NCBI GenBank assembly: GCA_002792535.1
Contig: PFOM01000021.1
Location: forward strand, 1 to 41,990
Length of the DNA stretch: 41,990 bases
DNA from: Candidatus Peregrinibacteria bacterium CG_4_10_14_0_2_um_filter_38_24
GTDB taxonomy: Bacteria; Patescibacteriota; Gracilibacteria; UBA1369; LOWO2-01-FULL-3
Reading direction: 5' to 3'
A program made the position numbers and the translations under genes. Every line of letters begins with the position of its first letter. The first letter of the stretch is position 1. This document shows, piece by piece, positions 30,648-39,284 of this stretch. Under the pieces are notes generated by a model, which worked only from the letters and a program-made list of their open reading frames with translations, made no database searches and had not been told where the DNA came from.

Positions 30648-31445
30648 TTAATTTTGATTTTCTCTTCTCTTTCGTATTAGCAAATTCCATTCTTCTTCTG
30701 TTTTTTCTCCTTCTGTTTTTTCTATTTCATATTTCCATGCTTCCAGATCGCTTTTTTCTTCGAATTCTCTTTCTTCTTTTTCCCTTCTTGTTCTATATTT
30801 CAATCCTTCTTTGCGAACAGCTTCCTTTATTTTTTTAGGGCCACCTTTCAGTTGTTTGAGATACTGTTTGAATTCTGGCGTAAGTGGAAACGTGTCCGAT
30901 TCAAATATGATTTCCTCCTCTCCCCATTCGGGTGTATTGATCTCTATTCCCATTTTTCTGAGATAATTTTTAAAATTTTCCTCTTTTTCTTCTTTCAGCT
31001 TGAGAATGTTTTTAAGTTTTTTGAGAATCGCTTGCTTCATTTCTTCAGGATTTTGCATTGTTTTTAGATAGTTTTCGTAGGCTTGATCCCACAAAATATC
31101 GTGCATTTTTCCGTCTAATTTAATTATGAATTTTTTCTTGCCGTCTATTCTTCTAATCTTTATTCCTGTTGTTTCTTCAAAATACTCTTCGAATTCTTGA
31201 CTGTTCATTTCTTTCGGGTTTGTCTTTTTTTCTATTTCTATTTCTTCGCTTGGTTCTTCCTTTTTCTCTGCTCTTTTATCTCCACACGTCGCAAAAAATA
31301 ATGTTCCGGTAGTTGCCGTTGCAATAGTGGCCACTGCCAATATAATCCTCCTAATATTAAAAGTGGTTTGATCTCGTTTGAACATTTCCAGTCTATCGAC
31401 AGGATTACTTGATATTGGATCTGTGCCAGGTAATCGTTCCAACAT
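30648..31445 (-). CDS. Unknown charged protein with one membrane span
   Basis: 265 residues from ATG 31445 (MLERLPGTDPIS), preferred over the TTG at 31499. A single hydrophobic segment (IRRIILAVATIATATTGTLFFATCG) follows a short basic N terminus. FATC is not a good lipobox because Thr precedes the Cys. The rest is highly charged and helical, rich in Glu and Lys (AEKKEEPSEEIEIEKK; KKLKNILKLKEEKEENFKNY), ending WNLLIRKRRENQN. No family is recognised. It lies upstream of the VirD4-like gene on the same strand, but that gene has its own promoter. A role at the membrane is all the sequence supports. Confidence 0.6.
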   Translation of the reverse strand: MLERLPGTDPISSNPVDRLEMFKRDQTTFNIRRIILAVATIATATTGTLFFATCGDKRAEKKEEPSEEIEIEKKTNPKEMNSQEFEEYFEETTGIKIRRIDGKKKFIIKLDGKMHDILWDQAYENYLKTMQNPEEMKQAILKKLKNILKLKEEKEENFKNYLRKMGIEINTPEWGEEEIIFESDTFPLTPEFKQYLKQLKGGPKKIKEAVRKEGLKYRTRREKEEREFEEKSDLEAWKYEIEKTEGEKTEEEWNLLIRKRRENQN

Positions 31446-31511
31446 AATTGATTTTAACGATGATGATGTACTTGTAACACCTTGGCCGTAAAAAGTCAAT
31501 CTAAACTTGAC

Positions 31512-31733
31512 GTATTTAAAAATGTAATTCTGATTCTAATTCATCATCTTTATCGTCAGCGTTGTCTTTTATTTTGGAATTAGTACAAAATACGCATTAA
31601 TTCTAAAATAAAAGACAATTTGTGGAAAAGTTGACATTATTTGTGCTAATTTTACGGCTTCCTATATGTTTTTCTTTTCTGATTCTTCTGGTGAAAATTT
31701 CTGGAATGCTTTTTTAAATTCTGGATTATCCAT
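31512..31733 (-). pseudogene. Possible remnant of a small gene between glyS and 31445
   Basis: From ATG 31733 the frame reads MDNPEFKKAFQKFSPEESE...NI, a TAG (31662-31664), then EAVKLAQIMSTFPQIVFYF before losing protein character. A different frame near the end reads KIKDNADDKDDELESELHF and stops. The pieces look like a small helical protein broken by an amber codon and a frame change. The 23-residue first ORF alone could also be real. The inverted repeat at 31562-31618 lies inside this stretch. Confidence 0.35.
31562..31618. repeat. 21-bp inverted repeat with 15-base spacer
   Basis: TTGTCTTTTATTTTGGAATTA (31562-31582) and its inverted copy (31598-31618) differ at one base. The stem is A+T-rich and no T run follows on either strand, so termination is uncertain. 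Confidence 0.75.
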
Positions 31734-31744
31734 AAATGATTTTG

Positions 31745-33124
31745 TTAGGCAATTTTATTTAATATGATCCCCTCCAAGTCCTCTATTTTGACTCTCTCTT
31801 GCTTCATGGAGTCGCGTTCGCGGATTGTTACGGTTTGGTCGGCGATCGTGTCGTAATCGACTGTGACGCAGAATGGTGTACCAATTTCATCCTGTCTTCT
31901 GTAACGTTTTCCGATTGCGCCGGAATCATCATATTCGATGTCAAATTTCTTTTTTAGTGTGTCGAATATTTCTTTTGCGATTCCTGTTAATTCGTCTTTC
32001 TTCATCAATGGGAAAATTGCGGCTTTTACAGGTGCGATTTTTGGGTCAAATCTCATTACTGTGCGTTTTTCACCATCAACTTCGTCTTCGTCGTATGCGT
32101 CGATCAATGTGATCAATAAAGTTCTATCTGCTCCAAATGAAGGCTCGATCACGTGTGGAATGTATTTTTCATTTGTGAAAGGATCCAAATATGATAGGTC
32201 TTTTCCTGAAAATTTTGAATGTTGAGTCAAATCATAATCGCCTCTATAAGCCAATCCCATCAATTCTCCCCATCCGAATGGAAATTTATATTCGATATCA
32301 AAAGTCATTGAAGAATAATGCGAAAGTTCGTCTTTTTCGTGTTCTCTAAATCTCAAATTTTCTTTATTTACGCCTAAAGCCAAGTACCATTCCCAACAAG
32401 ATTTTTTCCATTCATCAAAAATTTTCTTTATTTCTGCTTTTTCTTTTGGTGAAACAAAATACTCGATTTCCATTTGTTCAAATTCACGCGTGCGGTATGT
32501 GAAATTTCCAGGAGTTATTTCATTTCTAAATGATTTTCCGATTTGTGCGATTCCAAAAGGAACTTTTGCGCGGCATGTTTGGATTACATTTTTGAAATTT
32601 GTAAAAATTCCTTGTGCCGTTTCAGGTCTTAAATAAATCGCAGTTGATGTTTCCTCGACAACTCCTTGGTGAGTTCTGAACATTAAATTAAACGACCTTG
32701 GTTCGGTGAAATCCATCTTTCCGCATTTTGGACATTTTAATTTATTCTCTTTTATTATTTCTCCGATTTGTTTAAGAGTTTTTCCTGCGGCGGCTTCTAT
32801 TCCAAGACTTTCTTCAATAAGTTTGTCTCCACGAATTCTTTCCTTACAATTTTTACAATCCATCAACGGATCTGAAAATGAAGTAACGTGTCCTGATGCT
32901 TCCCAAACTTTTGGATTCATCAAAATCGCAGAATCAAGTCCAATCACGTCGTCTCTTTCTCTTACAAAAGTATTCCACCAAAAAGCTTTAATGTTTTGTT
33001 TCAGTTGTGCGCCATATGGGCCGTAATCCCAAGTATTTGCGAGTCCTCCATATATGTCTGAGCCCGGAAAAACGAATCCCCTTCTCTTACACAGTGATAC
33101 TATATCATCTAATTTTTTATCCAT
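31745..33124 (-). CDS. glyS: Glycine-tRNA ligase, dimeric alpha2 type
   Basis: 459 residues, class II. It opens with LDDIVSLCKRRGFVFPGSDIYGG and DYGPYGAQLKQNIKAFWW, typical of eukaryote/archaea-like bacterial GlyRS. Motif 2 is PFGIAQIGKSFRNEITP, motif 3 PHVIEPSFGADRTLL. Two CxxC pairs (CKNCKE and CPKCGK) form a zinc insert. The C-terminal anticodon-binding domain has VKAAIFPLMKKDEL and GKRYRRQDEIGTPFCVTVDYD. It charges tRNA-Gly in the cytoplasm. A promoter lies upstream (33143-33170), so it is probably a single-gene unit, divergent from the winged-helix gene. Confidence 0.96.
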   Translation of the reverse strand: MDKKLDDIVSLCKRRGFVFPGSDIYGGLANTWDYGPYGAQLKQNIKAFWWNTFVRERDDVIGLDSAILMNPKVWEASGHVTSFSDPLMDCKNCKERIRGDKLIEESLGIEAAAGKTLKQIGEIIKENKLKCPKCGKMDFTEPRSFNLMFRTHQGVVEETSTAIYLRPETAQGIFTNFKNVIQTCRAKVPFGIAQIGKSFRNEITPGNFTYRTREFEQMEIEYFVSPKEKAEIKKIFDEWKKSCWEWYLALGVNKENLRFREHEKDELSHYSSMTFDIEYKFPFGWGELMGLAYRGDYDLTQHSKFSGKDLSYLDPFTNEKYIPHVIEPSFGADRTLLITLIDAYDEDEVDGEKRTVMRFDPKIAPVKAAIFPLMKKDELTGIAKEIFDTLKKKFDIEYDDSGAIGKRYRRQDEIGTPFCVTVDYDTIADQTVTIRERDSMKQERVKIEDLEGIILNKIA

Positions 33125-33142
33125 TATTTTGTTATTAAAGTT

Positions 33143-33170
33143 CTCATATAGTTTACAAAGCTGTTGTCAA
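33143..33170 (-). promoter_or_regulatory. glyS promoter
   Basis: On the minus strand TTGACA (33165-33170) and TATGAG (33143-33148) are 16 bases apart, about 19 bases before the ATG at 33124. A short inverted repeat, GTTGT-caaattt-ACAAC, overlaps the -35. Confidence 0.55.
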
Positions 33171-33297
33171 ATTTACAACAACACTTTTTTATTCGAAAAA
33201 TGGCTCATTTTAGGCGTTTTTATTTTTCTCGACTTGAAAAAGTTTTAATAAAAATTTTACGTGAGATAGTTTAATCACTTCTTAACCCACTTTGTGT

Positions 33298-33603
33298 ATG
33301 GATATATTAGATTTTAAAAGTTTCACTTTAGATCTTGTTTCTAGAAAACTTTTTGTTTCCGGAAAATATATTTATTTGAGAAATAAAGAATTTTCTTTGT
33401 TGGAATATTTTATAAAAAATATTGGTAAAGTTTTGAGTCGAACAAGAATTCTTGAAGAAGTTTGGGACCGAAATATTCTTTGTCCTACAAATACTGTCGA
33501 TGTTCACGTGAGTTCTTTAAGGAAAAAAATAAAATCATGTAAAAACGTAGATTTCATCAGGACTGTGCCATGCGTGGGCTATGTGTTTGAAAAAAATTAT
33601 TAA
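33298..33603 (+). CDS. Orphan OmpR/PhoB-type winged-helix DNA-binding protein
   Basis: 101 residues from ATG 33298; the TTG at 33292 gives only two extra residues. The whole protein is a Trans_reg_C winged helix: LDLVSRKLFVSGKYIYLRNKEFSLLEYF, GKVLSRTRILEEVW, then TVDVHVSSLRKKIKS and IRTVPCVGYVFE, which match the recognition helix and wing of PhoB-like regulators. There is no receiver domain in frame or upstream, so it cannot be controlled by Asp phosphorylation in the usual way. It may act as a constitutive or protein-controlled regulator. It stands 106 bases upstream of the sigma-like gene. Confidence 0.88.
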   Translation: MDILDFKSFTLDLVSRKLFVSGKYIYLRNKEFSLLEYFIKNIGKVLSRTRILEEVWDRNILCPTNTVDVHVSSLRKKIKSCKNVDFIRTVPCVGYVFEKNY

Positions 33604-33642
33604 TCAACAACCTATTTTGGCAAATGTTACAACACCTTTTCT

Positions 33643-33671
33643 TTGCGTAGATTGCAAAGTGTTTTTATAAT
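33643..33671 (+). promoter_or_regulatory. Promoter of the sigma-region-4/HARE gene
   Basis: TTGCGT (33643-33648) and TATAAT (33666-33671) with a 17-base spacer; the ATG is at 33710 behind a leader with CCTCCTCCCC, which is not a Shine-Dalgarno sequence. Confidence 0.6.
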
Positions 33672-33709
33672 TCACATAAAGTTTTATCTTTACATAACCC
33701 TCCTCCCCT

Positions 33710-34777
33710 ATGGTTAATGGCAATAATGCAAATGTTGTTCAAACGATTCTTGAACTGCCGGATTTAATGAACAACATGCTTCTTTTGTTGTCAGATAAAG
33801 AAAAAGTCGTCATCAATAAAAGATTTAGTCTTGGTGGAAATGGCAAACATACTCTTGAAGATATCGGTCAGGAATTTGCTGTCACTAGAGAGCGAGTTAG
33901 ACAAATCGAAAAAAGTGCTCTAGCAAAAATGAGACGCAATGTTTTTAATTCTACTTTGAGGTATATACATGAATTCGTTGGCGATTGTGTTAATGAAAAT
34001 GGCGGGATTATGAATGAAGAAAAACTTGTTGAGGCATTGATAGATGTAATGCCTGCGAATTTTGCTGTCGACAAAAGCAGTATTCATCTTGCATTAAATC
34101 TTCATGAAAAACTTGAATGTGTCGGTAACACTATTAATTTTCACCCTTATGTAAGGGATAAATCGATTTCAGATTATTCTTTAAAATATGCTTCTGGGCA
34201 ACTTGTGAATCAAATGTATAGATATGGAAATATTAAAAGTATTGAAAAAGTTCACAATGATTTGAAAGATACTTTTGAAGGAATCAGTTTTGATTTAACA
34301 AAAATAAAATCTCTTATCGAAATTGATAAGAGGCTTACTCTTCTTGATAATGAGCTTGTCGGACTTCTTGAGTGGAGACATGTGAATCCTAGAACTCTTC
34401 GCGATAAAATTATGTATATTTTGAGGGGTGAGAAAAAACCAATGCATTTTACTGAGATTGCTGACAGAATTTCTTCTGCAAAATTTGATGGTAGAAGTGT
34501 GAACATGCAAGCTGTTCATAATGAACTTATAAGACACGATCAATTTGTTTTAATTGGAAGAGGTATTTATGCGCTTAAGGAATGGGGATTTGAAAGCGGG
34601 ACTGTTGCTGCTGTTATTGAAGCCATTTTGGCTGATAAGAAAGAATTGTCTCAGGACGAGATTATCGAACAAGTTTTGAAACAAAGACAGGTAAAAAGAA
34701 TTACAATTATGCTTGCGTTGAAGGATGGGGGGAAATTTGAAAGAGTGGGAAGAAAAGTTTATAAACTGCGAAAGTAG
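33710..34777 (+). CDS. Sigma-70 region 4 protein with C-terminal HARE-HTH domain
   Basis: 355 residues. Residues 27-76 are a sigma-70 region 4: LSDKEKVVINKRFSLGG, HTLEDIGQEFAVTRERVRQIEKSALAKMRR, with the -35 recognition helix intact. There is no region 2, so it cannot act as a full sigma factor. Residues ~225-293 (LRDKIMYILRGEKKPMHFTEIADRI ... VLIGRGIYALKEWGF) are a HARE/RpoE-delta-like winged helix, and a second similar unit may follow to the end. Such proteins may bind RNA polymerase or -35 DNA to tune transcription. It has its own promoter and a terminator after its TAG stop. Confidence 0.85.
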   Translation: MVNGNNANVVQTILELPDLMNNMLLLLSDKEKVVINKRFSLGGNGKHTLEDIGQEFAVTRERVRQIEKSALAKMRRNVFNSTLRYIHEFVGDCVNENGGIMNEEKLVEALIDVMPANFAVDKSSIHLALNLHEKLECVGNTINFHPYVRDKSISDYSLKYASGQLVNQMYRYGNIKSIEKVHNDLKDTFEGISFDLTKIKSLIEIDKRLTLLDNELVGLLEWRHVNPRTLRDKIMYILRGEKKPMHFTEIADRISSAKFDGRSVNMQAVHNELIRHDQFVLIGRGIYALKEWGFESGTVAAVIEAILADKKELSQDEIIEQVLKQRQVKRITIMLALKDGGKFERVGRKVYKLRK

Positions 34778-34785
34778 ATTTTACT

Positions 34786-34835
34786 AAAAAGGAAGCATCC
34801 GGAAATACTTCCGAGAAACGGTGCTTCCTTTTTTT
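34786..34835 (+). terminator. Bidirectional terminator between convergent genes
   Basis: GGAAGCA (34791-34797) pairs with TGCTTCC (34822-34828), with an inner GGAA/TTCC stem. T7 follows on the plus strand and A5 precedes it (T5 on the minus strand), so it can end both the sigma-like gene and the TPR-like gene. Confidence 0.88.
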
Positions 34836-34896
34836 GTATACGTTTGTTGTGAAAACTGAACGCAATCATTTCTCGAAAGCATTTCCGGATGCTTCC
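34791..34896. repeat. 28-bp inverted repeat around the terminator
   Basis: The left arm of the terminator (34791-34818) has an inverted copy at 34869-34896 with two mismatches. An outer pair, TAGATTTT (34775-34782) and AAAATCTA (34906-34913), extends the symmetry. The spacer is 50 bases. The long-range stem would compete with the terminator hairpin. Confidence 0.8.
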
Positions 34897-34927
34897 ATAT
34901 ACAATAAAATCTATTTCACGATAAACT

Positions 34928-35851
34928 TTATATGACAGTAAAGTTTTCTTTATTCTTTTCGTATTCGATTTCATCCGTGGAGTTGTTTTTCGTGATTAAG
35001 TCTACTGTTTCGTTGCGGGATTGGTCGAAGAATTTTGATTTTGCTTCTTCTAACGTTCCTTTTACTTCGCTGTTATTGGGGTCTGTCTGTAAAATTTCTT
35101 CGGCTACTTTTATCGCTTCTGAGTATTTATTTATTTTCATCAGTGTCGATAAATAATCTCCTCCTTTGTAAACGAATTCTCCTTTGCTTGCCAGCTGTGA
35201 TTCATGCTGTCTTCTTCTTGTTTGCTCATCTAATTCTTTTATTCTTTGATTTTTGTCGTCTATCTTTTTTAATTCTTCGACGAAATTGTAAATCACGTCG
35301 AATTTTTCTGAGTCTACAAGCTCTTTTTTGTCTTTGATTTTTTTTTCAATAAGTTTATCTCTAAATTCTATTACAAGTTGTTTTGTTACTTCATTGCTGG
35401 AATTATTTGTTTCCAAAAAATACAATTCATCGATCATTCTTTCTGGAGATTCTTGTAATATTTTTGTAAGTCTTGCCCTTTGATTTTTTTCAAAATCTTT
35501 TTTGTATTCTTCAATTTGTTTTTTGTATTTTTCTTGAGCTTCAAGAAAAAGGTCGTTTAATTTTCCGTTATTTCTGGAGAACTGAAGAAGGGGTTCTAGT
35601 TTTTTTAATATTTCCGCATATTTTTTTTCATCCCATAGAGGTTTTAACCCTTCTATTGTTTTTTCCACTATTTTGATATTTTCATCTTCTACGGCTTCTT
35701 CTATTTTTGCTTTTAGCTTCACGAATTTTGGTTCTCCGGGAATCTTGTCGAGAACTTTTACGCACATTTCATATGACTGCTTGAATTTCTTTTCAGAAAG
35801 AAGCATTAATATGTTTTGCTCTAATTGATCAAAATATGGTGAATCTGACAC
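34928..35851 (-). CDS. Unknown TPR-like/coiled-coil cytoplasmic protein
   Basis: 307 residues without signal peptide or membrane span. The first ~100 residues and residues ~235-275 resemble TPR helices (LLSEKKFKQSYEMCVKVLDKIPGEPKFVKLKAKI; INKYSEAIKVAEEILQTDPNNSEVKGTLEEA). The middle is charged coiled coil (EYKKDFEKNQRARL; KIDDKNQRIKELDEQTRRR). No enzyme motif is visible, so a scaffold role is the most that can be said. It is 25 bases downstream of valS on the same strand and probably cotranscribed. The C-terminal TPR-like segment of the PrsW-like protein has similar wording (ERLLERDPDNNVIKIF). Confidence 0.65.
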   Translation of the reverse strand: MSDSPYFDQLEQNILMLLSEKKFKQSYEMCVKVLDKIPGEPKFVKLKAKIEEAVEDENIKIVEKTIEGLKPLWDEKKYAEILKKLEPLLQFSRNNGKLNDLFLEAQEKYKKQIEEYKKDFEKNQRARLTKILQESPERMIDELYFLETNNSSNEVTKQLVIEFRDKLIEKKIKDKKELVDSEKFDVIYNFVEELKKIDDKNQRIKELDEQTRRRQHESQLASKGEFVYKGGDYLSTLMKINKYSEAIKVAEEILQTDPNNSEVKGTLEEAKSKFFDQSRNETVDLITKNNSTDEIEYEKNKENFTVI

Positions 35852-35876
35852 GTTGTTTTTTTATTTGTTCTTTTTA

Positions 35877-38558
35877 TTATACCATATTCTTAGCCATTTT
35901 CGCCAGCTCGGTTTTCTCTTTTGCAAGTCTTTCTTTTTCTTTCTCTATTAATTCTTTTGGAGCGTTTTTTACGAATCCTTGATTTGAAAGTTTTGATTCG
36001 ATCGAAATTATTATGTTTTGTTTTTTCATCATTTCTTCTTTTATTCTTTTTAACTCTTTTTCCATGTCGATCATGCCTTTTAGCGGCAAATATATTTCCA
36101 TGTTTCCTTGCATAATCAATTTTGCGCCTTCTATTTTTTTACCTTTTTCTTCTATTTGTAGATTTTCCAATCTTGCCATTCTTTCAATTATTTCGCGTTT
36201 TTCTTCAAGAAGTTTTACTTGTTTGCCGGCATAAATTATTGCATTTATTTTTTTTGCTGGTTCAACTTTTAGCTCTGACCTTAAGCTTCTTATTTTTGAA
36301 ATCATTTCTTTTAACTCTTTCAAATCTTTTGCTTCTTTTTTGAATACTATGCTTTTGTCCTCTAGTGGCCAAGCTTCGGAGATTAACATTGTTTTTTCGC
36401 CCATTAATTCCCATAATTTTTCTGTGACAAATGGGATAAATGGATGAAGAAGTTTTAATGCTGTTTTTAAAACGTGTAATAAAACGATAGGATTTTTGTG
36501 TTCTCCTTTTGACATTTCAAGAAACCAATCGCAATAATTATTCCAAATAAAATCGTAAATTCTCGTGCCGGCTTCTGAAAAATTGTATTTTTCCATGTCA
36601 GAGTTTGTGGCTTTCACAAGCGCATTTAGTTCTGTCAAAATCCATTTGTCGGCTGTTGATTTTGCCATACTTGATGTGAATTTCTTTTTTAAATCTTCTT
36701 CAGAAACATTCATCAATGCGAAACGAGAAGCGTTCCATATTTTATTAACGAAATTTCTGTAGCCCGCTATTTTTTCTTCAAAAAGACACATATCATTTCC
36801 CGGTGTTCCTCCGATTACGAGACTTAATCTTACCGGATCTGTTCCGTATTTTGCTATCATTTCGAGCGGATCAATTCCATTTCCTGCCGATTTGCTCATC
36901 TTTTTTCCGTTTTTGTCACGAATAAGTCCATGTAAATATACTGTTTTAAATGGAATTTCGCCGAGAGTGTACTCTGTCATTATTATCATTCTCGCGATCC
37001 AGAAAAATAAAATATCGTAACCTGTTTCTAAGACTGATGTCGGATGAAAATATTTAAAATCTTCTGTTTCCTGCGGCCAACCTAGTGTTGAAAAAGTCCA
37101 TAGGCCTGAGGAAAACCATGTATCTAAAGTGTCTGGATCTTGAACATAATGATTTTTGTTATCTGGTTTTTCAATCGAACAAATTGCTTCTTTGTCGCCT
37201 AATAAGTATCTACTTTTTTCCGGATTTTTCTCGTATTCTTTTTTTGAGTTCTCATCCATTTTGTACCAAACCGGTATTTTGTGTCCGAACCAAATTTGTC
37301 TAGAAATACACCAGTCATGAAGATTTTTCATCCAGTTGAAATAGGTCTTATTGAATTTCTCCGGAATTATTTTTATTTCTCCTTCTTTTATGACCTCTAT
37401 GGATTTTTCTTTGATTGATTTTTTCTTTGCCCCATCCTTGATTACCGGCTTATCTACGTCGATAAACCATTGTTTAGAGATTAATGGTTCGATTGTATAT
37501 CCGCACCTATAACAAATAGAAAGATTATGAGTGTAGTCTTCGATTTTTTCAATAAGTCCCATTTTTTCTAAGTCTTCAACTATCGCTCTTCTGCATTCTT
37601 TTGTCGTCATCCCCGCGTATTTTCCGCAGTTGTCTTTCATTCTTCCTTTTTCGTCAATAACTTCTTTAATCGGCTCTATTCCAACTTTCTTGAAAACTTC
37701 TTTGTTTTTTTGTGCCATTTCGAAATCTGCAAAACTGTGGGCAGGCGTTACCTTTACTGCTCCTGATCCGAATTCCATGTCTACTGATTTATCTCCAATT
37801 ACTACAATGTTGTACTCCCCTAGCGCACTTTTTATTGAGAATACTTGTCCGATCATTTTTTTGTACCTTTTGTCTGCCGGATTTACGGCAACAGCTGTGT
37901 CTCCCAGTTTTGTTTCCGGCCTTGTTGTCGCAACAGTGAATGGTCCATATGAAATCCAATATAATTTTTCCCTTGATTCTTTGTAATCAACTTCGTCGTC
38001 GGCAAGTGTAGATTCACATCTAGGACACCAGTTCACAATTCTCGAACCTCTGTATATTAATTCATCTTTGTACATTTTTAAGAAAACCGTTTGCACCGCT
38101 TTTGTAAGCCCTTCATCAAGAGTGTATCTTTCGCGTGTCCAATCGCAACTTGACCCCATTTTTCTGATTTGATTTCTAATCGTTGATTGAGAATTCTTTA
38201 CGAATTTATCGACTTCTTTTAAAAATTCTTCACGGCCAAGGTCGTATTTTGTGATTTTTTTCTGTGCCAAAAGTTGCTCAACTTTATTTTGAGTAGCGAT
38301 TGACGCGTGATCTGTTCCAGGAATCCAAAGTGACGGAATTCCTTTCATTCTATTGTATCTAATCATTATATCTTCAAGTGCAAGCATAACTGCGTGGCCC
38401 AAATGAAGAACTCCTGTCGCGTTTGGTGGCGGCATGGAAATAACAAAAGGTTTTTTCTTTTTATCTATTTTTGGTTTGAAAGCACCGGAAGATTCCCATT
38501 TTTCGTAAATTTTATCTTCGTACTTTTTGGCTTCGTAGGCTTTTTCGATTTCTATCAT
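35877..38558 (-). CDS. valS: Valine-tRNA ligase
   Basis: 893 residues from ATG 38558 (MIEIEKAYEAKKYEDKIYEKWE), the normal ValRS beginning; the upstream ATG at 38594 adds 12 atypical residues. Class I motifs are PPPNATGVLHLGHAV (HIGH form HLGH) and KKMSKSAGNGIDP. The editing domain has FTVATTRPETKLGDTAVAVNP. WCPRCESTLADDEVDYK and CYRCGYTIEPLISKQWFI carry Cys pairs, and the C-terminal coiled coil (MEKELKRIKEEMMKKQNIIISIESKL) is the tRNA-binding arm. It charges tRNA-Val and edits Thr. The TPR-like gene follows. Confidence 0.97.
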   Translation of the reverse strand: MIEIEKAYEAKKYEDKIYEKWESSGAFKPKIDKKKKPFVISMPPPNATGVLHLGHAVMLALEDIMIRYNRMKGIPSLWIPGTDHASIATQNKVEQLLAQKKITKYDLGREEFLKEVDKFVKNSQSTIRNQIRKMGSSCDWTRERYTLDEGLTKAVQTVFLKMYKDELIYRGSRIVNWCPRCESTLADDEVDYKESREKLYWISYGPFTVATTRPETKLGDTAVAVNPADKRYKKMIGQVFSIKSALGEYNIVVIGDKSVDMEFGSGAVKVTPAHSFADFEMAQKNKEVFKKVGIEPIKEVIDEKGRMKDNCGKYAGMTTKECRRAIVEDLEKMGLIEKIEDYTHNLSICYRCGYTIEPLISKQWFIDVDKPVIKDGAKKKSIKEKSIEVIKEGEIKIIPEKFNKTYFNWMKNLHDWCISRQIWFGHKIPVWYKMDENSKKEYEKNPEKSRYLLGDKEAICSIEKPDNKNHYVQDPDTLDTWFSSGLWTFSTLGWPQETEDFKYFHPTSVLETGYDILFFWIARMIIMTEYTLGEIPFKTVYLHGLIRDKNGKKMSKSAGNGIDPLEMIAKYGTDPVRLSLVIGGTPGNDMCLFEEKIAGYRNFVNKIWNASRFALMNVSEEDLKKKFTSSMAKSTADKWILTELNALVKATNSDMEKYNFSEAGTRIYDFIWNNYCDWFLEMSKGEHKNPIVLLHVLKTALKLLHPFIPFVTEKLWELMGEKTMLISEAWPLEDKSIVFKKEAKDLKELKEMISKIRSLRSELKVEPAKKINAIIYAGKQVKLLEEKREIIERMARLENLQIEEKGKKIEGAKLIMQGNMEIYLPLKGMIDMEKELKRIKEEMMKKQNIIISIESKLSNQGFVKNAPKELIEKEKERLAKEKTELAKMAKNMV

Positions 38559-38641
38559 AATATTTTTATAAGAACACTTAAAGATTTTAATCATTAGGTG
38601 TCTGTATCACAATAGAAGATTTTAGATTTGTGTTGGATGGA

Positions 38642-39157
38642 TCAGTTTATTTCATCAAACGGGATGCTTCTCGCCCTGATTGCTTCTCTTAGTTCTCGTT
38701 GGATTTTTGAGGTTATTGTTCCGTGTAAAGATGGTTTTTTTATATGTCTTAGTCTTTGATTTAATCCTAACTTTCTTCCTTGATATGCGTACATTATTCT
38801 TTCGTACATTCCATTGTTTGTAATTTTGTGTAAAAAAACACAGATATTTTCGAGGAATGAGAATAAATTTATTTGAGCTTTTAATTCCCCCCTTGTGTCG
38901 GGAGTTATTTCCCATGTTGTATCGGTCATTGATTCTCTCAGCTCATCCGATGCTCTGATGAGAAATTTTTCGATTTCCGCTCTTAATTCTTGGGGCCATT
39001 CTTGAATTGTTTCCTGAGCTAAAAATTCTGCTTTTTGTGATGTAATTTGTGCAAGTACGGATTTAGCTTCTTTGGATACACCCATTCTTTCCGCTGTTCC
39101 AATTAGATCTTGGTTGAAATATTGGTGGTTGTTGGGTTTTGATTCTACCTTATTCAT
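38642..39157 (-). CDS. Unknown small helical protein
   Basis: 171 residues, soluble, mostly helical by composition, with no motif I recognise. The sequence starts with a polar tail (NKVESKPNNHQYFNQDL), has QEWPQELRAEIEKFLIRASDELRESM in the middle and a basic C terminus (KIQRELREAIRARSIPFDEIN). It is divergent from the 39285 gene, with 127 bases between starts. valS follows it on the same strand after 83 bases. Coding status is supported by length, composition and an ATG; function is unknown. Confidence 0.6.
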   Translation of the reverse strand: MNKVESKPNNHQYFNQDLIGTAERMGVSKEAKSVLAQITSQKAEFLAQETIQEWPQELRAEIEKFLIRASDELRESMTDTTWEITPDTRGELKAQINLFSFLENICVFLHKITNNGMYERIMYAYQGRKLGLNQRLRHIKKPSLHGTITSKIQRELREAIRARSIPFDEIN

Positions 39158-39228
39158 ATTTATTCAGTTATTGTCTTTCACGAGGTTTTTTAGTTTAACT
39201 ATAAAATCGGCCGACTGTCAACCCTAAA

Positions 39229-39257
39229 TTGACATTTTGATTTTATTGAGATATAAT
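39229..39257 (+). promoter_or_regulatory. Consensus promoter of the 39285 gene
   Basis: TTGACA (39229-39234) and TATAAT (39252-39257) with a 17-base spacer, an exact match to the consensus at both boxes. The GTG start follows 27 bases later. Confidence 0.8.
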
Positions 39258-39284
39258 GACATGAGTGATTTAACTAAATAAGCC

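Noticed and set aside
31340-31375. Lipoprotein signal (FATC) in the 30648 protein
   Set aside because: Thr directly before Cys and Phe at -3 do not fit a lipobox; it is treated as a membrane span.
39170-39230. Minus-strand promoter for the 38642 gene (TTGACA near 39218)
   Set aside because: A TTGACA is present, but the -10 candidates lie at 12-14 bases or are weak at 18 bases, so the evidence is too thin for a feature.
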